Assembly: GCA_022763045.1 (NCBI GenBank)
Contig: JALEGI010000005.1
Span: 1 to 54,405, forward strand
Reading direction: 5' to 3'
DNA: 54,405 nucleotides
Source: Simkaniaceae bacterium
GTDB lineage: Bacteria; Chlamydiota; Chlamydiia; Chlamydiales; JACRBE01
The notes beneath the pieces are model-generated. The model was not told the DNA's origin. It searched no databases and saw nothing but the letters and a program-made list of their open reading frames with translations. Of the stretch, positions 29,207 through 41,196 are shown piece after piece. Made by a program: the position numbers and the translations under genes. How positions within the stretch are numbered: position 1 is the first letter of the stretch; every line of letters begins with the position of its first letter.

Positions 29207-30430
29207 ATGCAAGTAAATGGTCCAAATCAAAATAATCTTTTTCCCAACGGGGCGGATCCTGAGGATCCAGTTTACTTCCACTACATTAGTACAAAACTTA
29301 TTATCAACGATGGTTTTTCAAAAGGAAAATATACTATACACAATCTTAATAGTTATCTTGATGGTCTAAAAAATATTCAGGCCGGTGCTCAAGAGCCGAT
29401 AAAATCAGCACTTGATGAATTCGTTAACTTCCTAACGAGTTTAAAGTTAATCAATTCAAGCTCAATTAAAACAGAGGGTATTCCTCAAGCAAGTATTGCC
29501 AAAGCACAAGAGATGCAGCAAAACCTCTTAAATATGATACCGAGTGCTGACAGACAAGTTCCAACAAACGTACACGGTTTTGCACAAACCCCTACAGGTC
29601 AATGGTTCACAAACTACTTCCCAGATGCACTTGCACAATGCACCTCTTCAAATCAACTTGTATCGCTGACAGAGAGCGCTGCTGAAACAGCTAAATTTTT
29701 GAGTGTAGAAGGCCCTCAAGACTTGAGAGAATACTTTACAAATCTCAGCACGATGTTAACAAATCTTTCTGGAAATATTGCACATATCGCTGAGACAATT
29801 GAAGGAAATTACCTCCCAAAAGGTGAAAGTAACCTGGGTAAGTTAACACCCTTTCAAACATCTCTAACAGATGAACAAATCACGACAGCTATGGGAGGAG
29901 GGCTTTATTCACTTATGACACAGGGCTCAGATGAGCTCAGCGCCTACTTTGAGGGAAAGACATCAACTGCGCCAACAACAATCTCTGATTTACCGACAAA
30001 TAGTGATATCTATAATAACTTCGAACAATTTAATCTTCCGATCGATCCGGCCAAAGACCAAAATTGGACCTCATTTCAAAATGGCATCTCCAATCTATCC
30101 TCAGTGCAGGAAAAATTCACCAATTTCGGCATGAGGCTCATAGCAGATCTTATGTCATCACCTGAAATGTTAAAGCCCTTGAATGCAAGTAATCCGAACT
30201 TATTTGATAGCAACGTCACCTCAACTCTTTTAATGGCAATCTCTTTCTCTGCAATGGGAAGAGATCTGCAATTAGCATTAGCAAATTTTCAAATGCACCA
30301 GCCAACTGGTGGTGAGAGCGACGCGAAGGCTATTGAAGAAATGCAAGTGATATTCAATGAATACGCGGCAGATGCAAATGGCATGATGAAACAGTACAAC
30401 CAAGCTGAGCAAAATTATTTTCAAAGCTAA
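29207..30430 (+). CDS. Unknown helical protein, second of a related pair
   Basis: 407 residues. The N-terminus MQVNGPNQNNLFPNGADPED is polar and Asn/Pro-rich. EYFTNLSTMLTNLSGNIAHI and LMSSPEMLKPLNASNPNLFD followed by LQLALANFQM parallel the corresponding blocks of its neighbour in the same order, supporting distant common ancestry. The C-terminus (EEMQVIFNEYAADANGMMKQ) is a strongly amphipathic helix. No signal peptide. It ends two bases before the stem of a strong bidirectional terminator shared with rpoC. A weak AGG upstream of the ATG is the only ribosome-binding site, so coupling to the upstream gene is likely. Function unknown. Confidence 0.6.
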   Translation: MQVNGPNQNNLFPNGADPEDPVYFHYISTKLIINDGFSKGKYTIHNLNSYLDGLKNIQAGAQEPIKSALDEFVNFLTSLKLINSSSIKTEGIPQASIAKAQEMQQNLLNMIPSADRQVPTNVHGFAQTPTGQWFTNYFPDALAQCTSSNQLVSLTESAAETAKFLSVEGPQDLREYFTNLSTMLTNLSGNIAHIAETIEGNYLPKGESNLGKLTPFQTSLTDEQITTAMGGGLYSLMTQGSDELSAYFEGKTSTAPTTISDLPTNSDIYNNFEQFNLPIDPAKDQNWTSFQNGISNLSSVQEKFTNFGMRLIADLMSSPEMLKPLNASNPNLFDSNVTSTLLMAISFSAMGRDLQLALANFQMHQPTGGESDAKAIEEMQVIFNEYAADANGMMKQYNQAEQNYFQS

Positions 30431-30431
30431 A

Positions 30432-30456
30432 AAAAGCGGGCTCTAGGCCCGCTTTT
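30432..30456. terminator. Bidirectional intrinsic terminator between convergent genes
   Basis: AAAAGCGGGC-TCTAG-GCCCGCTTTT is a perfect ten-base stem with a five-base loop. It carries A's on the left and T's on the right, so it can end transcription in both directions: the unknown pair on the plus strand and rpoBC on the minus strand. Confidence 0.92.
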
Positions 30457-30457
30457 C

Positions 30458-33400
30458 TTATGAGAAGTTGAAGACAAGCTCTTCCTCTTCCTCGCGATCG
30501 AGGAGTTTCTTAACTCGATCGTGGTACTCGTGGAAGCCGGTTCCCCCTGGGATGATGTGTCCCATGATGAGGTTAGACTTAAAGTCGAGTAGGAAGTCGG
30601 TCTTACCTTCACAAGCTGCGTCTGTGAGAACGCGGGTCGTCTCCTGGAACGAGGCGGCCGAGATGAACGACTCAGTCCCGAGAGAGGCCTTCGTAATACC
30701 AAGTAAAACTGGCATCGCTTGAGAGGGCTTTCCACCTTCAGAAACCACCTTTTTGTTCTGAGTATGGAAGACCTTGCGGTCGATGTCCTCGCCAAATAGG
30801 AAGGTCGTGTCACCTGGATCGGTGATGCGCACCTTCTGAAGCATCTGACGTACGATAATCTCGATGTGCTTGTCATTGATGTCAACACCTTGTAGGCGGT
30901 AGACCTCTTGAACCTGGTTAACGAGATACTTCTGTAGTTCACGGACTCCGCAAACTTCGAGAATCTCTTGAGGAACAACAAGACCATCTGTCAATTGCTG
31001 ACCCTTGATCACTGTGTCGCCACGCTGTACGATAAGGTGCTTCGATAGAGGGATGAGGTGCTCCTCTTCCATACCCGAAACTTCATCGCGTACAACAACA
31101 ATACGCTTGTTCTTCTGAACGCCTTTGAAGTCGACGATACCAGCAAGACGTGAGATTTCAGCGGCGTCTTTGGGCTTACGCGCCTCAAAGAGCTCTGCAA
31201 CTCGGGGTAGACCCCCGGTGATATCCTTTGTCTTGATCGCGCCACGTGGAAGGCGTGCAAGAATCATACCCGCAGCGACCTTTTCACCCTCTTGAACAGA
31301 GATAAAGGCGCCGGATGGAATCGCATAGGTTCCAACGAGCTCGTTGCACTCTTTATCAGCGTAAATGATGATCTGTGGGTGAAGCTCTCCTCTGTGCTGC
31401 TTCACAACAAGCTCAGTTTGACCCGTCTGCTTGTTTGTGGTGCGCTGAGTCGAGATTCCCTCAACGAGATCCTCATACTTAACGTATCCTGGGCGCTCAC
31501 AAATAATTGGAATGTTGTGCTGCTCCCAGTGAGCGAACTCCTGTCCTTTCTTGACGTGTGTTCCATCTGCGAGAAGAATTTTTGTTCCGAGCTCAACCGT
31601 GAAGGTTTGAAGCGGCTCAATCGATTTTGAATTGAGAAGCTTTTTGTACTCTTCAAGAGAGCGTCCCTCATCGCGAACAACGTGTAGGAAGCCATTTTTG
31701 TTCAGAGCGAGCCAGTGGCCCTCTTCATTTTGTACCGTGCGCAGGTCGTGGTAGACAAGAACACCATCTTTCTCAGCTTCAAGCTCAGGGCTTGTGTTAG
31801 CAGAGGCGATACCACCAAGGTGGAAGGTTCTCATCGTAAGCTGCGTTCCAGGTTCACCAATCGACTGCGCCGCGATAATCCCGACTGCCTCACCACAAGC
31901 TACCGGGCGACCGTTAGCGAGGTTGAGACCGTAGCACTTCGAGCAAACGCCGCGCTTAGACTCACAAGTGAGCGTTGAGCGGATTTTGATGCTCTCAATA
32001 CCTGAATCATCGAGCTCTTCAGCAACATTAGCTGTGATCGTTTGACCCGCCTTTGCAAGAAGTTTTGTTTGGTCACCTGGTTGATAGATGTCGTCACAAA
32101 CAGTTCTACCGTATACACGGTCTTTGAGAGCGAGTAGCTCCTCTTGGCCCTGTTTGATCGGAGATACGTGAATTCCATTAAGCGTTCCACAATCATCTTC
32201 AACAACAAGAACGTCTTGAGAGACGTCGACCAGACGACGTGTAAGATAACCCGAGTCGGCAGTTTTAAGGGCCGTATCAGAAAGACCTTTACGCGCACCG
32301 TGAGAGGAGATGAAGTACTCAATGACGTTCAGACCATCACGGAAGTTTGAGGTAATCGGAGATTCGATAATCTCACCAGAGGGCTTAGCCATCAAACCAC
32401 GAAGGGCACCAAGCTGTTTAACCTGTGAGCGGTTACCTCGAGCACCTGAATCCATCATCAAGAAGAGCGGATTGAGCTCACGGTTCTCACCTGGGCTCTT
32501 GATCAACTCAAAGAGCTCTTCAGAAACATCTTCTGTAGCATCAGTCCAGATCGAAATGATCTTAGATTTACGCTCACCATCAGTGATAATACCATCTTCG
32601 TACTGCTTAACAACAGTCTCAACTTTATCGTGCGCCTCATTGAGGAGCTTTTGCTTGTGCTCAGGAATGCGCACGTCGCAAACACCCATCGAAAGGGCGG
32701 CTTTAGTCGATTGAGAGAAACCGAGGTTTTTCAGTTCATCCAAGAAGCGAACTGTGTGTTCGAGACCGACGCGTTTTGAGATCGTTGCTACAAGCTCAGA
32801 GAGCTTCTTCTTACGAAGGCTGTAGTTTTGGAAACCAACTTCAGTCGGAACAATTTGGTTGAAAATCACGCGACCTGGAGTCGTTTCGATGATCCCCTCT
32901 TCAAGGCGAAGCTTGATTTGCTCGTGAATGTGAATTCCACGACCACAATCGTCGATACGCTCACCCTCTTTGAGATCGGGACGATCCCAGTTATAGCTAC
33001 CACCAGCATAGAGAGCAGAGAGAACTTCAGCCTCGTTGGCAAATACACGCGTCTTGCGCCCCTCATCTTCTGGGAAGATGATAGGATCGTGCATCAGGTA
33101 GTAGAGACCCAAAATCATATCCTGAGATGGAATCGTGACCGGTTTACCAGAGGATGGCAAGAAGATATTATCGGGTGCCATCATCAAAAGTTTTGCTTCA
33201 AGTTGCGCCTCAACAGAGAGAGGCACGTGAACCGCCATTTGGTCACCGTCAAAGTCGGCGTTGAAGGCAGTTGTTACAAGCGGGTGAATTCGGATCGCTT
33301 TACCTTCAATAAGAACAGGCTCAAAAGCCTGGATACCAAGGCGGTGAAGCGTCGGTGCACGGTTAAGAAGTACCGGGTGACCTTTAATGATCTCCTCTAG

Positions 33401-34627
33401 AACATCCCAAACCTCTTCAGATTCGCGATGAATCATCTTCTTCGCTGAGCGAATAGTGTAGACGTAGCCGCGATCTTTTAGACGCTTGACAATGAATGGC
33501 TCGAAAAGCTCAAGTGCCATCTGCTTAGGCAGACCACACTGGTTAAATTTGAGTTCTGGACCAACAACGATAACTGAACGGCCAGAGTAGTCGACACGCT
33601 TACCGAGAAGGTTTTGACGGAAACGACCAGACTTACCCTTGAGCATCTCAGAGAGCGCCTTAAGGGGTCTGTTGCCCGCTCCCATAACAGGGTGGCCGTG
33701 GCGGCCATTGTCAAAGAGAGCATCGACTGCCTCTTGGAGCATCCTCTTTTCGTTGCGGATGATCACATCGGGAGTCTTTAGCTTAAGAATTGCCTTTAGA
33801 CGGTTGTTTCTGTTGATGACGCGGCGATAGAGATCGTTAAGGTCAGATGTTGCGAAACGGCCACCATCTAGAGGGACAAGTGGGCGCAATTCAGGTGGAA
33901 TCACAGGAACTGCAGACATAACCATCCAGTCTGGACGGTTTGGAGAGTTCACAAAACCTTCGACAATCTTAAGGCGCTTTGCAAGCTTCATTCGCGCTTG
34001 AAGCGATTTGGTCTTACGGAGACGCTCTTTAAGATCGACAACAGTTGTCTCTAAGTCTTCCCCTTCTAGAAGAATGCGAAGAGCATCAGCACCCATTGTT
34101 GCTTTGAAAGAGTCAGGGCCCCATTTTTCTTGAGCATCGCGATACTCAGCGTCATTGAGCAGCTGTTTACGCTCGAGTGTCGTACGACCTGGATCGGTGA
34201 CTACATACTCTTCGTAGTAGATAATGCGCTCAAGATCAGCCGTAGACATCCCAAGTAGGTTACCCATGCGTGAAGGTTGAGTTTTGAAAAACCAGATGTG
34301 GACGACAGGCACAGCAAGCTCAATGTGAGCCATGCGCTCGCGACGCACTTTAGATAGTGTGACTTCAACACCACAGCGATCGCAGACGATCCCTTTGTGC
34401 TTGATCTTCTTGTATTTTCCGCAAGCGCACTCCCAATCCTTTGTAGGACCGAAGATTTTCTCACAGAAAAGACCACCTTTTTCTGGTTTGAAGGTACGAT
34501 AGTTAATCGTCTCAGGTTTTTTAATTTCCCCTCTTGACCAACTGTTTTTGATCACCTCATCAGAGGCGATTTTAATCGTCAGTTTGTCAAATTGAGAATT
34601 TTCTTGCTGCTCTCGCTGCTCTTCCAT
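30458..34627 (-). CDS. rpoC: DNA-directed RNA polymerase beta' subunit
   Basis: 1389 residues. The catalytic loop [12 protein letters not shown] carries the three aspartates that hold the active-site Mg2+. The N-terminal zinc site CACGKYK...CDRCG and the second zinc site around [13 protein letters not shown] are both complete. [18 protein letters not shown] and [16 protein letters not shown] are further core blocks, and the trigger-loop region ([20 protein letters not shown]) is intact. Lies 21 bases after rpoB, with AAGGGACTTGC before the ATG. Ends at a terminator hairpin. Confidence 0.99.
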   Translation of the reverse strand: MEEQREQQENSQFDKLTIKIASDEVIKNSWSRGEIKKPETINYRTFKPEKGGLFCEKIFGPTKDWECACGKYKKIKHKGIVCDRCGVEVTLSKVRRERMAHIELAVPVVHIWFFKTQPSRMGNLLGMSTADLERIIYYEEYVVTDPGRTTLERKQLLNDAEYRDAQEKWGPDSFKATMGADALRILLEGEDLETTVVDLKERLRKTKSLQARMKLAKRLKIVEGFVNSPNRPDWMVMSAVPVIPPELRPLVPLDGGRFATSDLNDLYRRVINRNNRLKAILKLKTPDVIIRNEKRMLQEAVDALFDNGRHGHPVMGAGNRPLKALSEMLKGKSGRFRQNLLGKRVDYSGRSVIVVGPELKFNQCGLPKQMALELFEPFIVKRLKDRGYVYTIRSAKKMIHRESEEVWDVLEEIIKGHPVLLNRAPTLHRLGIQAFEPVLIEGKAIRIHPLVTTAFNADFDGDQMAVHVPLSVEAQLEAKLLMMAPDNIFLPSSGKPVTIPSQDMILGLYYLMHDPIIFPEDEGRKTRVFANEAEVLSALYAGGSYNWDRPDLKEGERIDDCGRGIHIHEQIKLRLEEGIIETTPGRVIFNQIVPTEVGFQNYSLRKKKLSELVATISKRVGLEHTVRFLDELKNLGFSQSTKAALSMGVCDVRIPEHKQKLLNEAHDKVETVVKQYEDGIITDGERKSKIISIWTDATEDVSEELFELIKSPGENRELNPLFLMMDSGARGNRSQVKQLGALRGLMAKPSGEIIESPITSNFRDGLNVIEYFISSHGARKGLSDTALKTADSGYLTRRLVDVSQDVLVVEDDCGTLNGIHVSPIKQGQEELLALKDRVYGRTVCDDIYQPGDQTKLLAKAGQTITANVAEELDDSGIESIKIRSTLTCESKRGVCSKCYGLNLANGRPVACGEAVGIIAAQSIGEPGTQLTMRTFHLGGIASANTSPELEAEKDGVLVYHDLRTVQNEEGHWLALNKNGFLHVVRDEGRSLEEYKKLLNSKSIEPLQTFTVELGTKILLADGTHVKKGQEFAHWEQHNIPIICERPGYVKYEDLVEGISTQRTTNKQTGQTELVVKQHRGELHPQIIIYADKECNELVGTYAIPSGAFISVQEGEKVAAGMILARLPRGAIKTKDITGGLPRVAELFEARKPKDAAEISRLAGIVDFKGVQKNKRIVVVRDEVSGMEEEHLIPLSKHLIVQRGDTVIKGQQLTDGLVVPQEILEVCGVRELQKYLVNQVQEVYRLQGVDINDKHIEIIVRQMLQKVRITDPGDTTFLFGEDIDRKVFHTQNKKVVSEGGKPSQAMPVLLGITKASLGTESFISAASFQETTRVLTDAACEGKTDFLLDFKSNLIMGHIIPGGTGFHEYHDRVKKLLDREEEEELVFNFS

Positions 34628-34648
34628 GCAAGTCCCTTTAAAAATCTT

Positions 34649-37600
34649 TTAAAACAATTCTTCAGCTTCTATCTCGGCTCTGATGTCGAGGCATAGCCCC
34701 TGCATCTCCTTGACAAGAACGTTGAAGGATTCAGGTGTTCCGGCTTTTAGCGTGTTGTCGCCCTTTACAATCGATTCGTAGATGCGTGTTCGACCGGAAA
34801 CGTCGTCCGATTTAACAGTAAGCATCTCTTGGAGTAGGTGGGATGCACCATACGCCTCAAGTGCCCACACCTCCATCTCACCAAATCGCTGACCACCTCG
34901 TTGGGCTTTACCACCGAGAGGTTGCTGAGTGACAAGAGAGTAGGGGCCAATCGCACGTGCGTGGATCTTATCCGCGACAAGGTGCGAGAGCTTCAGCATG
35001 TAGATGTATCCGACGACAACGCGATTATCAAAGCGCTCGCCCGTTCTACCGTCGTAGAGATGGAGCTTACCGTCAGAGGGGAGATCGAGCTCTTGCATCA
35101 TCTCCCAGATTTTGTTTTCAGGGAAGCCCTCAAAAACAGGACTCTTGACGTAGATGCCTTTCTTGCGGGCAACATAGCCAAGGTGTGTTTCTAGAAGCTG
35201 TCCCAAGTTCATCCTCGACGGAACCCCGAGAGGGTTGAGGATGATTTCAATTGTTTGACCATTGCGATCGTAGGGCATATCGGCCTCAGGAACGATTGCA
35301 GAGACGACACCTTTGTTACCGTGGCGTCCGGCCATTTTATCACCAACTTGAAGCTTGCGCTTGGTTGCGATATAGACCTTCACCTGACGGATAACACCTG
35401 GGTCGAGCTCCGTGTCCCCTTTGCGCATGTACTCAAGTTCGCTCTTATAGTCGACTTGAAGTTTAGATAGAGCCTTGCGATGGTCCATAAGGATCTCTTT
35501 AAGAGTCTCATAAACTTCATGGTAAGGGAAGATCAGATCTTCGATCTCTTCAGCTTCTAAAACTTCAAGAAGATCTTGAGTTACTTTCTCCCCTTTTTTG
35601 ATCAGAACATCACCCGACTTGCGCTGCATAATTGCTTCAGGAGCTGCATCGCCAAGAAGTAGAGCTCCGAGCTTTTCATGCAGGTGCATGGTTAGCTCTT
35701 CTTCTTTGTCCTTGAACTCACGGTGAATATCTTTAATGCGAGTTGCCTCTTCAACAAGCTCATCATCGGTTTTAGAGAGCCTGTCACGACGAGAAAAGAT
35801 CTTTACGTCCATGACAACTCCCTCTGTTCCCGGAGGCGCAGTTAGAGAAGCATCTTTAACATCAGCGGCTTTCTCACCAAAGATTGCGCGAAGCAGTCTC
35901 TCTTCAGGTGAGAGCTCTGTCTCGGATTTCGGCGTAATTTTACCAACAAGAATGTCGCCAGGCTTAACCTCAGCACCGACGCGAATGATCCCGTCTTCGC
36001 CAAGATCCTTTAGAGCCTCTTCAGAAACATTTGGAATGTCACAGGTGATCTCTTCCTTGCCGAGCTTGGTATCGCGTGCAGTGAGCTCAAACTCTTCAAG
36101 ATAAATCGAGGTGTAGGCATCTTCTCGAGAGAGCTTCTCCGAGATGATGATCGCATCCTCGTAGTTGTATCCACACCAGGGCATGAAGGCAACAAGAACG
36201 TTTTTACCAAGAGCGATTTCACCGAGTTCAGTCGATGGACCGTCAGCAATAACATCCCCTGTTGAGACCTCGTCACCCACTTCACAAATCGGAGTTTGGC
36301 TAATGCATGTACCAGAGTTAGAGCGCATGAACTTGTTCAGAACATAAGTCTTCTTCTGAAGAGGATTTGACTTAGGGGCGATGATGATTTTAAACCCATC
36401 AACAAACTCAACAGTCCCCTCTTCCTCAGCAATCACAACAGCTCCTGAGTCGCGAGCAACGCGCTTTTCAAGGCCCGTACCAACAACTGGAGATTCTGGA
36501 ATCAATAGAGGGACAGCTTGACGTTGCATGTTCGAACCCATCAAGGCACGGTTAGCATCATCATGCTCAAGGAATGGAATCAAACCTGTAACAATCGAAA
36601 CGAGCTGCTTTGGAGAGACGTCCATGTGCGTCACTTCAGCAGACTCAATTTTCATTGAATCGCCAGCACGACGCGCCCAAACTTGCGACTCAACAAACAT
36701 GTTGTACTCATCAAGTTCAGCTGAAGCCTGTGCAATAACGCAGTGCTCCTCTTGGTCAGCAGTCATGTACTCAATCTCTTCAGTGACAACGCCATCACGA
36801 ACGATGCGATAGGGAGTCTCAATAAATCCAAATTCATTGATCTTCGCAAATGTTGAAAGAGAGGTAATCAGACCAATGTTTGGACCTTCAGGAGTTTCAA
36901 TCGGGCAAATACGTCCGTAGTGACTTGGGTGAACGTCACGCACCTCGAAACCAGCGCGATCACGGTTCAAACCTCCAGGTCCCAAACATGAAAGACGACG
37001 CTTGTGCGTTAGCTCAGCAAGTGGGTTTGTTTGATCCATGAACTGAGAGAGCTGTGAGCGACCAAAGAAGTCTTTAAGAACGCCAGCAAGTCCCTTAGCA
37101 GAGATGAGTTTTCCAGGTGTGAGAGTATCTGAAGAGAAATCGAAAAGATTCATTCTCTCTTTGATGATTTTCTCCATTCTAGCTAGACCAATACGGCACT
37201 GGTTTTGTACCAATTCACCGACAGAGCGAACGCGTCTGTTTGCGAGGTGATCGATATCATCAACATGTGCAGAAGAAGATCCCTTCTTCAGAGCAATGAG
37301 GTATTTAAGTGCGCCAACGATATCTTCTTTCTGAAGAGTTACTTGCTCTAGAGCTTCATCATCGATTGGTACGCCAAGCTTTGAGTTAAGCTTGTAGCGT
37401 CCAACCTTGCCGAGGTTGTAGCGCTTTGGATCAAAGAAAAGTCGCATGATCGCTGAACGTGCATTTGAAAGAGTCGCAGGTTCGCCTGGGCGAATTTTGC
37501 GGTAAAAGTCTTTCAAAGCAGACTCGTATGAATCAGTAGGATCTTTTGCAAGCATCTTAATTAGAGGTGACGATTCATCTGCATCTTCAGCGATACGAAT

Positions 37601-38419
37601 TGTTGTAATACTTGCATCAAGCATACGCTTTAACATGGCAGTTGTAAGCTTTTCACCAGCTTTACCGTAGACAACGCCTGAATCTTCATCTAAAACATCT
37701 TCTGCAAGAATCTTACCAACTACACGTGTGAAGTCTTTCTCAGACTTGATTTTTACGCGGCGGGTGCTAAAGAATTCTTCGATAATATCAGCATCGGTTG
37801 AGTAGCCAAGCGTACGAATGAATGACGTTGCAAGCACTTTGCGACGACGTTTTTTCTTATCGATGTAGATGTAGACGAGATCGTTTGAATCGAATGCCGC
37901 CTCAAGCCAGCTTCCGCGGTAAGGGATGACACGGAAAGAGTAGAGCATGTGCCCGCGAGGATGCTTCTCTTGCTCGAATGAAATCCCTGGGGATCTGTGT
38001 AGCTGAGAGACGATGACGCGTTCAGCGCCATTGATAATGAATGTACCCCTTTCGGTCATCACAGGCAGAGTACCCATGTAGACCTCTTCTTCCTTGATCC
38101 CAGTTTCGTCAGTTAGACGGAACTTGACCTTGAGAGGGACATTAAAAGTAATGCCACGACGAATACACTCTTCGGGTTGATATTTCGGTGCTCCGAGTGA
38201 GTAGTTGAGGTATTCTAGAATGATTTTCTCGTCGTAAGACTTAATTGGAAATACTTCGGCAAAAATCTCTTCAAGCCCGGCAATTTTTCTCTCATGTGGG
38301 AGAGTATCGAGCTGGAGAAAGTCTTGATAGGATTTGAGCTGAATTTCGATAAGGTTTGGAAGATCGATGATCTCTTCCTTACCTAGAAGACTGATCCGCT
38401 TAGGCGGCTTGTTTTGCAT
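34649..38419 (-). CDS. rpoB: DNA-directed RNA polymerase beta subunit
   Basis: 1256 residues. [20 protein letters not shown] followed by [18 protein letters not shown] (starting about 455) is the rifampicin-binding region. The positions equal to E. coli D516, H526 and S531 are unchanged, consistent with sensitivity, while A532 is Cys. [27 protein letters not shown] and [20 protein letters not shown] are the catalytic and switch regions. The start is ATG 38419 with an AGGAG site. It has its own extended -10 promoter and is preceded by a terminator after rplL, so rpoBC can be set apart from the ribosomal protein genes. Confidence 0.99.
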   Translation of the reverse strand: MQNKPPKRISLLGKEEIIDLPNLIEIQLKSYQDFLQLDTLPHERKIAGLEEIFAEVFPIKSYDEKIILEYLNYSLGAPKYQPEECIRRGITFNVPLKVKFRLTDETGIKEEEVYMGTLPVMTERGTFIINGAERVIVSQLHRSPGISFEQEKHPRGHMLYSFRVIPYRGSWLEAAFDSNDLVYIYIDKKKRRRKVLATSFIRTLGYSTDADIIEEFFSTRRVKIKSEKDFTRVVGKILAEDVLDEDSGVVYGKAGEKLTTAMLKRMLDASITTIRIAEDADESSPLIKMLAKDPTDSYESALKDFYRKIRPGEPATLSNARSAIMRLFFDPKRYNLGKVGRYKLNSKLGVPIDDEALEQVTLQKEDIVGALKYLIALKKGSSSAHVDDIDHLANRRVRSVGELVQNQCRIGLARMEKIIKERMNLFDFSSDTLTPGKLISAKGLAGVLKDFFGRSQLSQFMDQTNPLAELTHKRRLSCLGPGGLNRDRAGFEVRDVHPSHYGRICPIETPEGPNIGLITSLSTFAKINEFGFIETPYRIVRDGVVTEEIEYMTADQEEHCVIAQASAELDEYNMFVESQVWARRAGDSMKIESAEVTHMDVSPKQLVSIVTGLIPFLEHDDANRALMGSNMQRQAVPLLIPESPVVGTGLEKRVARDSGAVVIAEEEGTVEFVDGFKIIIAPKSNPLQKKTYVLNKFMRSNSGTCISQTPICEVGDEVSTGDVIADGPSTELGEIALGKNVLVAFMPWCGYNYEDAIIISEKLSREDAYTSIYLEEFELTARDTKLGKEEITCDIPNVSEEALKDLGEDGIIRVGAEVKPGDILVGKITPKSETELSPEERLLRAIFGEKAADVKDASLTAPPGTEGVVMDVKIFSRRDRLSKTDDELVEEATRIKDIHREFKDKEEELTMHLHEKLGALLLGDAAPEAIMQRKSGDVLIKKGEKVTQDLLEVLEAEEIEDLIFPYHEVYETLKEILMDHRKALSKLQVDYKSELEYMRKGDTELDPGVIRQVKVYIATKRKLQVGDKMAGRHGNKGVVSAIVPEADMPYDRNGQTIEIILNPLGVPSRMNLGQLLETHLGYVARKKGIYVKSPVFEGFPENKIWEMMQELDLPSDGKLHLYDGRTGERFDNRVVVGYIYMLKLSHLVADKIHARAIGPYSLVTQQPLGGKAQRGGQRFGEMEVWALEAYGASHLLQEMLTVKSDDVSGRTRIYESIVKGDNTLKAGTPESFNVLVKEMQGLCLDIRAEIEAEELF

Positions 38420-38457
38420 TTAAGCTCCTCCCCTGAAGGGTAAATTGGTGTCACGCT

Positions 38458-38466
38458 AATATAGCA
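38458..38466 (-). promoter_or_regulatory. Extended -10 promoter upstream of rpoB
   Basis: On the minus strand TGC-TATATT reads as an extended -10 element (TGN then hexamer), 38 bases before the rpoB ATG. No good -35 hexamer lies at the right distance. The preceding sequence is GCGCGCTTGCGTGTTGAA. It sits directly after the rplL terminator, which fits a separate rpoBC promoter. Confidence 0.5.
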
Positions 38467-38492
38467 TTCAACACGCAAGCGCGCGTGAATAC

Positions 38493-38531
38493 AAAAAACC
38501 ATAAGGGGTTGAACATACCAACCCCTTGTGG
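38493..38531 (-). terminator. Intrinsic terminator or attenuator between rplL and rpoB
   Basis: On the minus strand AAGGGGTTG, loop of seven, CAACCCCTT, with the base of the stem extended by CCA/TGG across one mismatch, then TTTTTT. It lies 19 bases after the rplL stop. It would reduce read-through into rpoBC, comparable in position to the attenuator known between rplL and rpoB in E. coli. Confidence 0.88.
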
Positions 38532-38549
38532 CAAATAATGTGGTCCGAC

Positions 38550-38945
38550 TTATGCTGGTTTCTTAGAAACCTTAGCACCTGCGTCAGAAAGTTTTTTCGC
38601 AATTTCTTCAGCTTCAGCTTTACCAACACCTTCTTTGATTGCTTTAGGTGCAGACTCTGCCATTTCTTTAGCTTCTTTAAGACCAAGGCTTGTGATCTCG
38701 CGAATTGCTTTAATGACACCGATTTTTTTGTCAGCTGGGACTTCTTCGAGAACGATGTTGAACTCAGTTGCTTCTTCAGCAGCTTCAGCTCCTCCACCGC
38801 CAGCAGGCGCTGCCATCATCATAGGCGCACCAGCAGCAGCTTTAACGCCCCACTTCTCTTCAAGAGCCTCTTTCAGTTTAGACATGTCTAGAACTGTGAG
38901 ATTGCTCAACGTCTCAACTAAATCTTCAATGGCTTTTTCACTCAC
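38550..38945 (-). CDS. rplL: 50S ribosomal protein L7/L12
   Basis: 131 residues. Four copies normally form the stalk that recruits translation factors. The N-terminal dimerisation part ([20 protein letters not shown]) is followed by an Ala/Gly-rich hinge ([13 protein letters not shown]) and the C-terminal domain with [20 protein letters not shown] and [11 protein letters not shown]. Length is close to the usual 120-130. 35 bases after rplJ, and followed by a terminator before rpoB. Confidence 0.98.
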   Translation of the reverse strand: MSEKAIEDLVETLSNLTVLDMSKLKEALEEKWGVKAAAGAPMMMAAPAGGGGAEAAEEATEFNIVLEEVPADKKIGVIKAIREITSLGLKEAKEMAESAPKAIKEGVGKAEAEEIAKKLSDAGAKVSKKPA

Positions 38946-38980
38946 TTCGTTACCTCAATGTTTTTGAATTTAATAAAATC

Positions 38981-39496
38981 TTACTTTTCTTCTTCAGCCT
39001 TATTATTTAGGCAATGGATTACACTTGTCAGAAGCGCTTCAACAGTAGCAAGTGTTTGTGACATCGGCGCTTCGAATAATCCGAGAAGTTGTGCACGCAT
39101 CTCATCACGAGAGGGAAGCTCAGAGAGCTGCTTGACATCAGCAGCAGTGGCAAGCTTACCTTCAATGCGTCCACCTAAAATTGTTAATCGCTCTTTTTTA
39201 TCTTTAGCGAACTTGCAAAGAGCTTTGGTTGCATCTACCAGATTCTCGCCAGTATTGAGAATCGCAATATGTCCGTCTAAATTTGTATGCTCTAGCTCGA
39301 AACCTAGTTCCTCAGCAGCTTTTAAAAGCATGCGTTTTTTCACAGCTAGAAACTCAGCGCCCACCTCTGCGAACTGGTCGCGGAGTTCGGCTGTTGAGTT
39401 AGCATCTAAGCTCTCGTAGCTAGTGACGATCACCCCATTAGAGGTGTCCATAGTTTCTTTGATCTGATCTAGAAGCAGCTGTTTTTCTTGTCTCAT
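38981..39496 (-). CDS. rplJ: 50S ribosomal protein L10
   Basis: 171 residues. Anchors the L7/L12 stalk to 23S rRNA. The N-terminal MRQEKQLLLDQIKE followed by a rRNA-binding domain with LDANSTAELRDQF and LAVKKRMLLKAAEE fits the family. The C-terminal helix that binds L7/L12 dimers is APMSQTLATVEALLTSVIHC. It starts only four bases after rplA, so an L10 leader regulatory structure, known in other bacteria, has no room here and any such control would have to act elsewhere. Confidence 0.97.
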   Translation of the reverse strand: MRQEKQLLLDQIKETMDTSNGVIVTSYESLDANSTAELRDQFAEVGAEFLAVKKRMLLKAAEELGFELEHTNLDGHIAILNTGENLVDATKALCKFAKDKKERLTILGGRIEGKLATAADVKQLSELPSRDEMRAQLLGLFEAPMSQTLATVEALLTSVIHCLNNKAEEEK

Positions 39497-39500
39497 CTAA

Positions 39501-40199
39501 TTAGCTCGCTGATAGTGCATTCACGTTAATTTTAAATCCGGGACCCATCGTTGTTGAGATGGAAAGTCCTTGCATAAACTGACCCTTTGCAGAGGAGGGC
39601 TTGAGTCTTGAAATCGCCGAAATCAGAGTTTCGAAGTTCTCAACAATTTGGGCTGTTTCAAATGAAATCTTGCCAATTGCATTGTTGATGACGCCGTTCT
39701 TATCGACTTTAAACTCAACTTTACCCGCCTTAATCTCTTTGACAGCTTTTGCGACATCATTTGTCACAGTTCCTGCTTTTGGAGAGGGCATTAGACCGCG
39801 TGGCCCTAAAATCTTACCAAGCTTACCAACTTCACGCATCATGTCAGGAGTTGCTAGAATTGCATTAAAGTCAGTCCAACCGCCCTTGATCTTCTCGATG
39901 AGCTCGTCTGCTCCTGCGAAGTCAGCACCGGCTTCTAGAGCCTCTTTGGCCTTATCGCCTTTGGTGAGGGCAACTAGGACGATCTTTTTACCAGTTCCGT
40001 GAGGTAGGCTAACAGTACCGCGCACCTGTTGGTCTGATTTTTTAGGATCGACACCGAGCTTGAGGGCAATATCGACAGTCTCGTCAAATTTTGCACCTTG
40101 GAACTCCTTTAGAAAAGTCGCAGCCTCGTTGATCGAGTAGACTTTATTAAAGTCGAACTTTTTTCGGTTGTCTTGAAGTCGTTTACTCTTTTTCGCCAT
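39501..40199 (-). CDS. rplA: 50S ribosomal protein L1
   Basis: 232 residues from ATG 40199 ([16 protein letters not shown]), the usual size. The open frame continues 32 codons upstream into rplK with Cys/Arg-rich sequence that is not part of L1. Family blocks: [52 protein letters not shown], and the closing [10 protein letters not shown]1 binds the mobile stalk of 23S rRNA and in many bacteria represses its own operon. Five bases after rplK. Confidence 0.98.
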   Translation of the reverse strand: MAKKSKRLQDNRKKFDFNKVYSINEAATFLKEFQGAKFDETVDIALKLGVDPKKSDQQVRGTVSLPHGTGKKIVLVALTKGDKAKEALEAGADFAGADELIEKIKGGWTDFNAILATPDMMREVGKLGKILGPRGLMPSPKAGTVTNDVAKAVKEIKAGKVEFKVDKNGVINNAIGKISFETAQIVENFETLISAISRLKPSSAKGQFMQGLSISTTMGPGFKINVNALSAS

Positions 40200-40204
40200 A
40201 GTTA

Positions 40205-40633
40205 TTAGCCTATAATTTCCACACCCATTGATCGGGCAGTTCCTTCTACAATTTTCACAGCAGCCTCTTCTGAATGAACACGAAGATCGGGCCATTTTTG
40301 CTTTGCAATCTTCAGGGCTTGCTCTTTAGTCATCTGTCCAACTTTGTCACGGTTAGGAACACCAGATCCTTTTTCGATGCCGAGCTCTTTCAAAATGAGT
40401 TTTGCCATCGGGGGTTCTCTCGTGATAAAATCAAAGCTTTTGTCTTGGTAGACAGTAATGACGACAGGAAGGACATCGCTTTTACCTTGGGTAGCTGCGT
40501 TGAATTCCTTACAGAACGCCATGATGTTGAGTCCAGCGGCACCAAGAGCTGGTCCAATCGGAGGTGCTGGATTTGCTTTTCCAGCTGGGATCTGCAGCTT
40601 GATGATCTTTTGAACTTTCTTTTGTTTTGCCAT
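40205..40633 (-). CDS. rplK: 50S ribosomal protein L11
   Basis: 142 residues, typical. The N-terminal domain has [20 protein letters not shown], the proline-rich switch that contacts thiostrepton and elongation factors. The C-terminal domain binds 23S rRNA ([31 protein letters not shown]). 13 bases after nusG and five before rplA. The start is ATG 40633 with GGAAC upstream. Confidence 0.98.
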   Translation of the reverse strand: MAKQKKVQKIIKLQIPAGKANPAPPIGPALGAAGLNIMAFCKEFNAATQGKSDVLPVVITVYQDKSFDFITREPPMAKLILKELGIEKGSGVPNRDKVGQMTKEQALKIAKQKWPDLRVHSEEAAVKIVEGTARSMGVEIIG

Positions 40634-40646
40634 TCTAAACGTTCCT

Positions 40647-41195
40647 TTACTCTAAATCTGCATCTGCTGGCAGCTCTTCAACTTGCCAAAATTCGAGGTC
40701 ATCGACGCGGGTTTCTCGACCGAAGATAGACACCATGACGCTCAGACGACCCTTGTCGTGGAACACCTCGGTGACAACTCCAGTGAAGTTAACGAAGACA
40801 CCATCGATGATTTTGACGCGATCGCCAACATCGATATTGTGCTTGTGAACAACTCCGCCAGTGCTCTCTCTTAAATCTTTCAAAATGTTGTCAACTTCCG
40901 AATCTGTGAGAGGAGTAGGTTTACCTCCACCGAGAAAATCAATGACACCATTTGTGTTTTTAATAAATTGCCAACACTCATCGCTGAGGTTGAGCTTAAC
41001 TAAAATGTAGCCAGGCCACAGTTTTTTTTCGCTGATGTGCTGCTTGCCCTGCTTCACTTCTGAAACATTTTCTGTAGGGACAACAACTTCTTCAACAGAC
41101 TCTTGCATTCCGGCAGCAGAAATACTCTCTTCGATGCCCTTTTTGACCTTTTTTTCTTGGCCAGAAAGAACCTGTACTACGTACCAATTTCCCAT
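40647..41195 (-). CDS. nusG: Transcription termination/antitermination factor NusG
   Basis: 182 residues. The NGN domain starts [20 protein letters not shown] and includes [19 protein letters not shown] and [15 protein letters not shown]. The C-terminal KOW domain has [19 protein letters not shown]. Binds RNA polymerase, and Rho or the ribosome. It starts one base after the secE stop, the universal secE-nusG pair. Confidence 0.98.
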   Translation of the reverse strand: MGNWYVVQVLSGQEKKVKKGIEESISAAGMQESVEEVVVPTENVSEVKQGKQHISEKKLWPGYILVKLNLSDECWQFIKNTNGVIDFLGGGKPTPLTDSEVDNILKDLRESTGGVVHKHNIDVGDRVKIIDGVFVNFTGVVTEVFHDKGRLSVMVSIFGRETRVDDLEFWQVEELPADADLE

Positions 41196-41196
41196 G

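Noticed and set aside
31009-33830. Several open frames of 60-190 residues inside rpoC
   Set aside because: They are off-frame shadows of a fully conserved long gene.
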